A stretch of 64,000 nt of DNA from Ananas comosus (Eukaryota; Streptophyta; Magnoliopsida; Poales; Bromeliaceae): NCBI RefSeq assembly GCF_001540865.1, contig NC_033630.1, forward strand, positions 6,411,242 to 6,475,241, read 5' to 3'. The translations under genes and the position numbers were made by a program. The notes under the pieces are model-generated. The model saw nothing but the letters and a program-made list of their open reading frames with translations. It was not told the DNA's origin and ran no database searches. Positions 57,974-64,000 of this stretch are shown here, piece by piece; the first letter of the stretch is position 1, and every line of letters starts with the position of its first letter.

Positions 57974-59275
57974 TCTTCTTTCGACTTCTCGCCGTAGTTC
58001 GACGAACTTTTCGAGGTGGGTTAATGTTTACCGAAATCGCCGAAATTCCTCCTAAATTCTAGTATCGTTGACATGTTCATTGGTTTTATTTCCTTGCTAG
58101 TACTAGAATTCATGGATTAGAGTACAAAATCTGAATTTGGAGTTAAGCTAGTATTTATATTCATGTTGGACTTTGGAATTGACTTAGGAGAAAACTATTT
58201 AATCCTACACTGTCATTTTCTAAAAGGTTACCAGATTTAGCTTTAGGAGCTATGGTTTGTTTGTATCGCCGCTGTTCATATGCCGTGGATATTCGGATTA
58301 GTGTAGGATGAGTTTACGCTCGTGCTGGGATGCCGAGATTATTTTACAGTAGTGGGTAGATTGTTTCGGACTATCGGGTGCCGACGCCGTTGATGGTGGA
58401 CCCAGATTTTCTGTATTTTGTATCAGATTGTGCCAAAAGCACGTGAGCTTTGGTTGTTAGACCAGTTAGACCTATTTGCATTGATTACAGCCTGTAAGAA
58501 CCTAATTGAGCTCGACAGAGACACGCTTGTATACTCGGTTGGGTCGTGCCCACGAGTGCCGCTCCGGAGTTTGGCTACGTGCTTTTCCGTTGATGTCGTA
58601 GTGTCTGGTTAGGACTTAATTTGCTCTCCACCGGCAGCCCTCGGGGTGGTGTGTGGTGTAGCTTCGACAGACGCGACGGGTGCGTTCACAGTCCCTAGTG
58701 AGTTTGGGTTAGAGATTGCATTGTTGTTATATCTACAGATAGCCAGTGTTGGTTAGCGATAGTATAGTGGCATATAACTGTAGGGTTTTCAGCTTTCCCT
58801 ACTATCTCTTGCACACTTTTCTGTAGATTTAGTGAGTGAGCCGTTGAGGTCGGTGACGGTACCCACTGAGTACTACTCTATTTCGCAGTAGTTCTCACAC
58901 CCAGTTGTTGACCCTTTTTGCAGAGCCTTCCTCTGCAGCTTTCAGACCATGGAAAGAGAGTCGCGAGCTAGATCCCTTTCAGTTTTGTTGCAGTGTTAGA
59001 GCAGTACCTTCCAGAGATAGTTTTAGGCTTTCTTTGTACATACTGTGATGTTGTCGGGGTGCTCGCTAGAGCGAGTTGTGGTGTAGATATTTTGTATGTA
59101 CTAGAACCCCTCGAGATTTTATATATTATTTTTTCAGTTTAGCAGCTCAATACTACTGGTTGTAGTTTTGTTGTGATTACAGGTACAGCTATCGCTTCAT
59201 ATATACGGAAAATTTCTATGTATACGGTGGGTCTGTTGGCATGCCCGGAGAAACATGTTAATCCGGAACGTGACA
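57974..59275 (+). repeat. 3' LTR of the plus-strand Gypsy element, U3 lost
   Basis: It matches 52470-54329 from TCTTTCGACTTCTCGCCG onward, without the TRIM, to the end GGAACGTGACA at 59275. The first ~360 bases of the LTR (palindrome array and TATA region) are absent. The two LTRs differ by many point changes and small indels, so the element is old. The flanking CTTAT does not convincingly match ACTAT before 52113. Confidence 0.8.
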
Positions 59276-61208
59276 CTTATATATTGATAAACAAAAAATA
59301 TTAAATTATAATTTTTTGAACTTACCTAATAAGTAGATTTTTGATTTATAAAGTGTTTGGGAGTGTGGGGTACATAAAATGTTTCGAGTAGCCAAATAAA
59401 AAATAAAAAAATAAAAAATAGTGCCGGTATGATATAGTGCCACGGCACCCACTCGTGTAGGGCGCTGTCATGCGTGATACGCAGGTGTGTGCTGCGACAC
59501 GGCGAAGGATTCCCCCAGTACTGTGCCTCCTTCTTGGGGGCACAGTATGTACCACTCCGTGCCCCCTTCTTGGGGGCATAGTATGTACCGCCCCGTGCCG
59601 TACGGTATGGGACGTGCTTGAAACATTATTCACTGATCAATTGGGCTGGTGTTAATTACATCCTACGTGTCATCCATCTCACGATGATCAATTGGGAGGG
59701 AGGTGACCTCTAAAAGGCAATATTACCATCTTCTGAAAAGTATCTACCGAAGATTGCGTATTCAAATGGATGCGTATTAAGCATGCGCAAAATTTGCGGG
59801 AGGTCACACACGCCCGATCATTGTTATTTACAAGTGCTGATTAGATTTTTTGATTCAACACAGATAACTGTTTCGAAATTCTGAATTATTACTGTCGTGA
59901 ATAAGATGACTATTTTTTTTTTTTGAGAAAAATATAACTTGCTACCCACTTAATTCATTAAAAATATGAACTAGGCTATATGGGTGAGGTAATAGACCTC
60001 AGTCGAGACGAAAAAACGAAAAAACAAAAAAACAAAAAAAACAAAAACAAAAACAAAAACAAAAATAAAAACAAAACTAAGCAGCTACTTTGCCGAGGTG
60101 AATTCCTCCCACGAGTCCTTCAAGTACCTGATCTTGCAGAAAAACTAATAACAGGCACAATGTAAAACACATTATTGTTTTTACTGAAGTAATTATTTGT
60201 GCCCAAGTAGTTTGCATAACATTTTCTGATTGTGACTCATACATGCAAAGCACACAAGCAGGAAGCGTGCGAAGGTATGGAAACATCTAGTAAATGATAA
60301 AAATAATATATGTGTATTAATTGGCCCCTTTAGTAATTAATTAAGTGCAGGTTCATTTGAGGAAGGTTGAGCAGCTTCTAGCGAAATGACAAAAATAAAA
60401 AAAAAAAGGATATATTTGTCCCTGAAGTAATTAAGAGCAACTACATTTGAGGAAGGTTAATTACGTGAAGAGCGAAATGAAAAAGATCCGTCACATTCAA
60501 CAATTAATTAAAACATGAACCCCAAACTTGGTTTTGTTTGTCTTGCGCTTTACTTGTCAAACCGACTTTTTTTGGTATATTTTTATTTGGTGAAATCTGC
60601 AAAGAGTATGAACAAAGTGTTCTGCCTATAAACTACTAATTTTATTTATTGGACTACTTCATCTTATAATAAAAGAGTTCGATTCATGCTGAGAGTAGGT
60701 AGTCAATGTATTAAGTTGAAATTCGATACAGGATTTGTGACTGTATGATTAATTAATTACTAAAATATTCACTTTTAGAGAAAAAAATAAGTTTTTTTTT
60801 TTTTTTTTCTAGAGAAAGATAGCTAAAGGGTGTGTTTGGTTTGATGCAAAAGAGGATGGAAAAAAAATTTCGGCAGAAATATAGTTTGCGAAAAGTTTGG
60901 TTCGGCGTAAATTTTTTTTTTTTTCTGAACATATTTGCATGAAAATTTCCTTTCTCGTTTTTCGTGCTAGAGCGACGGAAAACAAAACAGCGGAGCCAAA
61001 AATCACGGCTTATGAGTAGTGTTCTCAGGTAATCCACGAGGCTATTTCGGTCTCATGGACCGCATGATGGACCTCTCTCTCATTATATATATATATATAA
61101 AATTAGGCTGGAATACTATTAATAGTAAAACGTTCTTTTTGCTATCAAGTTTTTAACCCTTGGATGAAAAATTGTAGGGTCAGGATGATATTAGTCAGTT
61201 AGAGTTGA
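59276..61208. other. AT-rich intergenic DNA with small tandem repeats, no gene seen
   Basis: Contents: a GC-richer island with a 36-bp duplication (59523-59594), A-rich (CAAAAA)n sequence (60007-60078), a diverged ~75 bp duplication around GAGGAAGGTTGA at about 60325-60490, a T-run at 60793, and a MITE-like end GGGTGTGTTTGGTT at 60829. No open frame exceeds 95 codons. Confidence 0.5.
59523..59594. repeat. 36-bp tandem duplication with CCCC-CTTCTTGGGGG palindromic core
   Basis: The units at 59523-59558 and 59559-59594 differ by about four bases. Each contains GTGCCYCCTTCTTGGGGGCA followed by AGTATGTACC, a short hairpin-capable sequence. Confidence 0.85.
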
Positions 61209-61233
61209 NNNNNNNNNNNNNNNNNNNNNNNNN
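61209..61233. other. Assembly gap (25 N)
   Basis: Short placeholder gap in AT-rich DNA; the same length as the one at 35329-35353. Confidence 0.95.
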
Positions 61234-62032
61234 ATAGCTTATAAAAATATATAAAAAAATTAAGACTTTTTAAAATTTTTATTTATATATAAAATTTGAT
61301 GTTCATAGTTTTAACTTTTCAATTATATTGTTTTTTTATAATCATCTATCTATTTTTATTATATATTTATAAATAGAATTTTTCTTTTCTATACCTTACT
61401 ATTTTTATAAATTATTTTTTTATTTTATAATTATCAACCTCTTTTTTCTCCTTGATAGAAATCTAATAAATAAAACACATGCTTTTTTTTTCTTTAAAAC
61501 TTTATCTAGATAACTTCCTGGCTTTAAATTTCATGCATTAATATATATATATCTATATCTACACTAATATATAAATTTTATAAAATAAAAAATATATTAT
61601 TATTGTTGGCAACAACTATTTAAATTTGAGTTAGAATATAATAGATATTTTCTAATAGTATATAATAAATAAATTTATTTTTTAAAATTTAAATTTTATA
61701 TTATAAATTTTTGAATAAATATAAGATACAAATTTATATGATTTTAAGATAATTATTAAAATATTTGTTACGTATATTTGTGCGTACACTCAACTAGTAT
61801 ATATATAAAAATTTATTTGTAAATTTTTATTTATTTATTATATATAGCATTTTATTTTTATAGAAAGTTTCTTATTTATAGAGGGTTATTTATGATATTT
61901 CATTTTCTAAAGGGGCATCTATACCTTTATACCTATCTATTATTGGCTAATGGCTAAAGCTGACGTGGCGCAACCTCATTTTTTTTATTTTATTTTTCTT
62001 TTTACGGTGTGCCCATCCATTCTCTCTCTCTC

Positions 62033-62063
<31 letters not shown>

Positions 62064-63180
62064 TAACTGTGAGCATGCATGATGGCTTGTTACTAGGAAA
62101 TAACAGGACAGATGGTTACTTGAGTTGTGTGTTTCAATCGAATGTACAAACTTTCTTATGATGTTATCCTAGTAGTTTATTGCCATATGCCTGCTTGTGT
62201 TCTTATACTTACGATTGCTCATCCATTCTCATTTTGTGTTTGATCATTCAATGTTTGATATGCAACCCATTACATCCACTATCTGCGGTGCATATCTCAC
62301 AAATAGCTATTTGTGTATTTGTTATCATTAAACTACCTGTCATAATTATTTTAGCTTCTCATGGTGATGGAATACGTGCTATGGTCTATAATGCCACACA
62401 ATGGNAAAGGAAACAAATTGTTTTCACAAAAAAAAAGTAAAAATAAGATCTCTTTATATTTTTTTTCCTCACGTTTTTTTATTTTTTCATTTTGGGGCAC
62501 AAGAAGGGTACACATTTTATAATTTTCTTGATTTTTTTTCTATTTTGTTTTAAATTGTGTGGGGGTTGAAATTAGATTTCCAGAAATAGCGGCGCGGTGC
62601 AGCGAGTAGAAGTGGCGATGGATTTGGAATCCGTGAGGTGGAAGAAGCGGTGGGTGTGAGGGTATCTGTACGAAATTGACGTGACCGTGACCAAGGAGGA
62701 GCACGAAGCCGACAATAGTGGCGAAGGCGCTACGGAGATCGGGAATTTGCCTCCCCAGTGTCAGCGACTCGATCAAGATGCATTTGCCTTATTCGAGCCT
62801 GATTTTTTTTCCTAATTTTTGGTTGATTTTTTAGGGTGACTAAAGTGGATTTCTCTTTTTTGTTGGTTTTTCTTTATCATTATGCTGGATTTTATTGATT
62901 TTTTTTGGGGTGATTATACTGGACTTCGATCTAAGGTTTTTTTGGGTCCCTTTTTGGGGTTGTTTTAGTGAATTTCGATATTTTTGTCAAATTAAAGATG
63001 TTAGCAGTGGCTCGAGGAGGGCGAGAAAAAAGTACGTGCACGAGATGCTCTCCCGATGAGTCGGGGGTACGATGGAGTGCAAGATTGAGGAATCGCATTA
63101 ATTTGTTTGCTACTACCATATCTCTAAAGGAGAAAATAGTAGCTTCATACAGTTGGGAATCCGGTACTCGCCCCGGTACC
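61234..63180. other. AT-rich sequence with a CT microsatellite, no gene supported
   Basis: 61234-61930 is extremely AT-rich. 62020-62063 is a (CT)n run broken once by CG. 62570-62790 is a GC-richer stretch without a convincing frame. The last bases before the gap (GGTACTCGCCCCGGTACC, 63163-63180) resemble the palindrome arrays of the LTRs, so an LTR may begin there. Confidence 0.45.
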
Positions 63181-64000
63181 NNNNNNNNNNNNNNNNNNNN
63201 NNNNNNNNNNNNNNNNNNNNNNNNNNNNNNNNNNNNNNNNNNNNNNNNNNNNNNNNNNNNNNNNNNNNNNNNNNNNNNNNNNNNNNNNNNNNNNNNNNNN
63301 NNNNNNNNNNNNNNNNNNNNNNNNNNNNNNNNNNNNNNNNNNNNNNNNNNNNNNNNNNNNNNNNNNNNNNNNNNNNNNNNNNNNNNNNNNNNNNNNNNNN
63401 NNNNNNNNNNNNNNNNNNNNNNNNNNNNNNNNNNNNNNNNNNNNNNNNNNNNNNNNNNNNNNNNNNNNNNNNNNNNNNNNNNNNNNNNNNNNNNNNNNNN
63501 NNNNNNNNNNNNNNNNNNNNNNNNNNNNNNNNNNNNNNNNNNNNNNNNNNNNNNNNNNNNNNNNNNNNNNNNNNNNNNNNNNNNNNNNNNNNNNNNNNNN
63601 NNNNNNNNNNNNNNNNNNNNNNNNNNNNNNNNNNNNNNNNNNNNNNNNNNNNNNNNNNNNNNNNNNNNNNNNNNNNNNNNNNNNNNNNNNNNNNNNNNNN
63701 NNNNNNNNNNNNNNNNNNNNNNNNNNNNNNNNNNNNNNNNNNNNNNNNNNNNNNNNNNNNNNNNNNNNNNNNNNNNNNNNNNNNNNNNNNNNNNNNNNNN
63801 NNNNNNNNNNNNNNNNNNNNNNNNNNNNNNNNNNNNNNNNNNNNNNNNNNNNNNNNNNNNNNNNNNNNNNNNNNNNNNNNNNNNNNNNNNNNNNNNNNNN
63901 NNNNNNNNNNNNNNNNNNNNNNNNNNNNNNNNNNNNNNNNNNNNNNNNNNNNNNNNNNNNNNNNNNNNNNNNNNNNNNNNNNNNNNNNNNNNNNNNNNNN
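63181..64000. other. Assembly gap to the window end (at least 820 N)
   Basis: All remaining bases are N. The gap starts inside a possible LTR palindrome region. Confidence 0.95.

Overview
This is nuclear DNA of a flowering plant, most likely a monocot. It contains no bacterial-style operons, no tRNA or rRNA gene, and no intact host protein-coding gene that I can support. Plant LTR retrotransposons, MITEs, a tRNA-derived SINE, a LINE fragment and a Helitron relic account for most of the assembled sequence. The SINE and the long LTRs remind me of pineapple (Ananas) repeats, but that is recollection and not a search result. Assembly gaps lie at 14673-14772, 21931-22642, 35329-35353, 61209-61233 and 63181-64000. 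Single-N joins lie at 6158, 9015, 25460, 48195 and 62405.

Layout. 1-190: end of an LTR plus a tRNA-Met-type primer-binding site. 240-2773 and 6159-14672: a decayed Helitron-like region. It holds a dispersed ~60 bp repeat and the N-terminal Helitron protein domain (12076-12804, with homology fading to about 13840), and it is split by two abutting LTRs (2774-3921 and 3922-6157). 14773-16961: a minus-strand LTR carrying a nested SINE with clear target-site duplications. 17175-19219: another truncated LTR. 19220-26245: AT-rich intergenic DNA packed with MITEs. 26261-30463: an unusually long (~4.2 kb) minus-strand LTR. 30464-36065: a plus-strand element that has gag but no recognisable pol. 36066-41003: the remains of a minus-strand Ty3/Gypsy element. 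41004-42256: the second LTR of the plus-strand element. 42257-48013: AT-rich DNA and three long-TIR foldback elements, two of them with amplified low-complexity GC-rich cores. 48014-51837: a minus-strand, internally deleted Gypsy element. 51842-52112: a LINE-1-type reverse transcriptase fragment. 52113-59275: a plus-strand Gypsy element of the same family with gag, protease, reverse transcriptase and RNase H, but no integrase. A 541 bp TRIM sits inside its 5' LTR. 59276-63180: AT-rich, low-information sequence.

None of the retroelement reading frames is intact. In the best-preserved one (54633-57850) about 2.9 kb stays in one frame while carrying many in-frame stops, most of them explicable as C-to-T changes. 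That suggests decay under cytosine methylation. The two most interesting signals are regulatory: arrays of ACCGGT palindromes just upstream of the presumed TATA box in several different LTR families, and a TRIM whose LTRs carry a match to the plant snRNA-gene upstream element followed by a TATA box at U6-like spacing.
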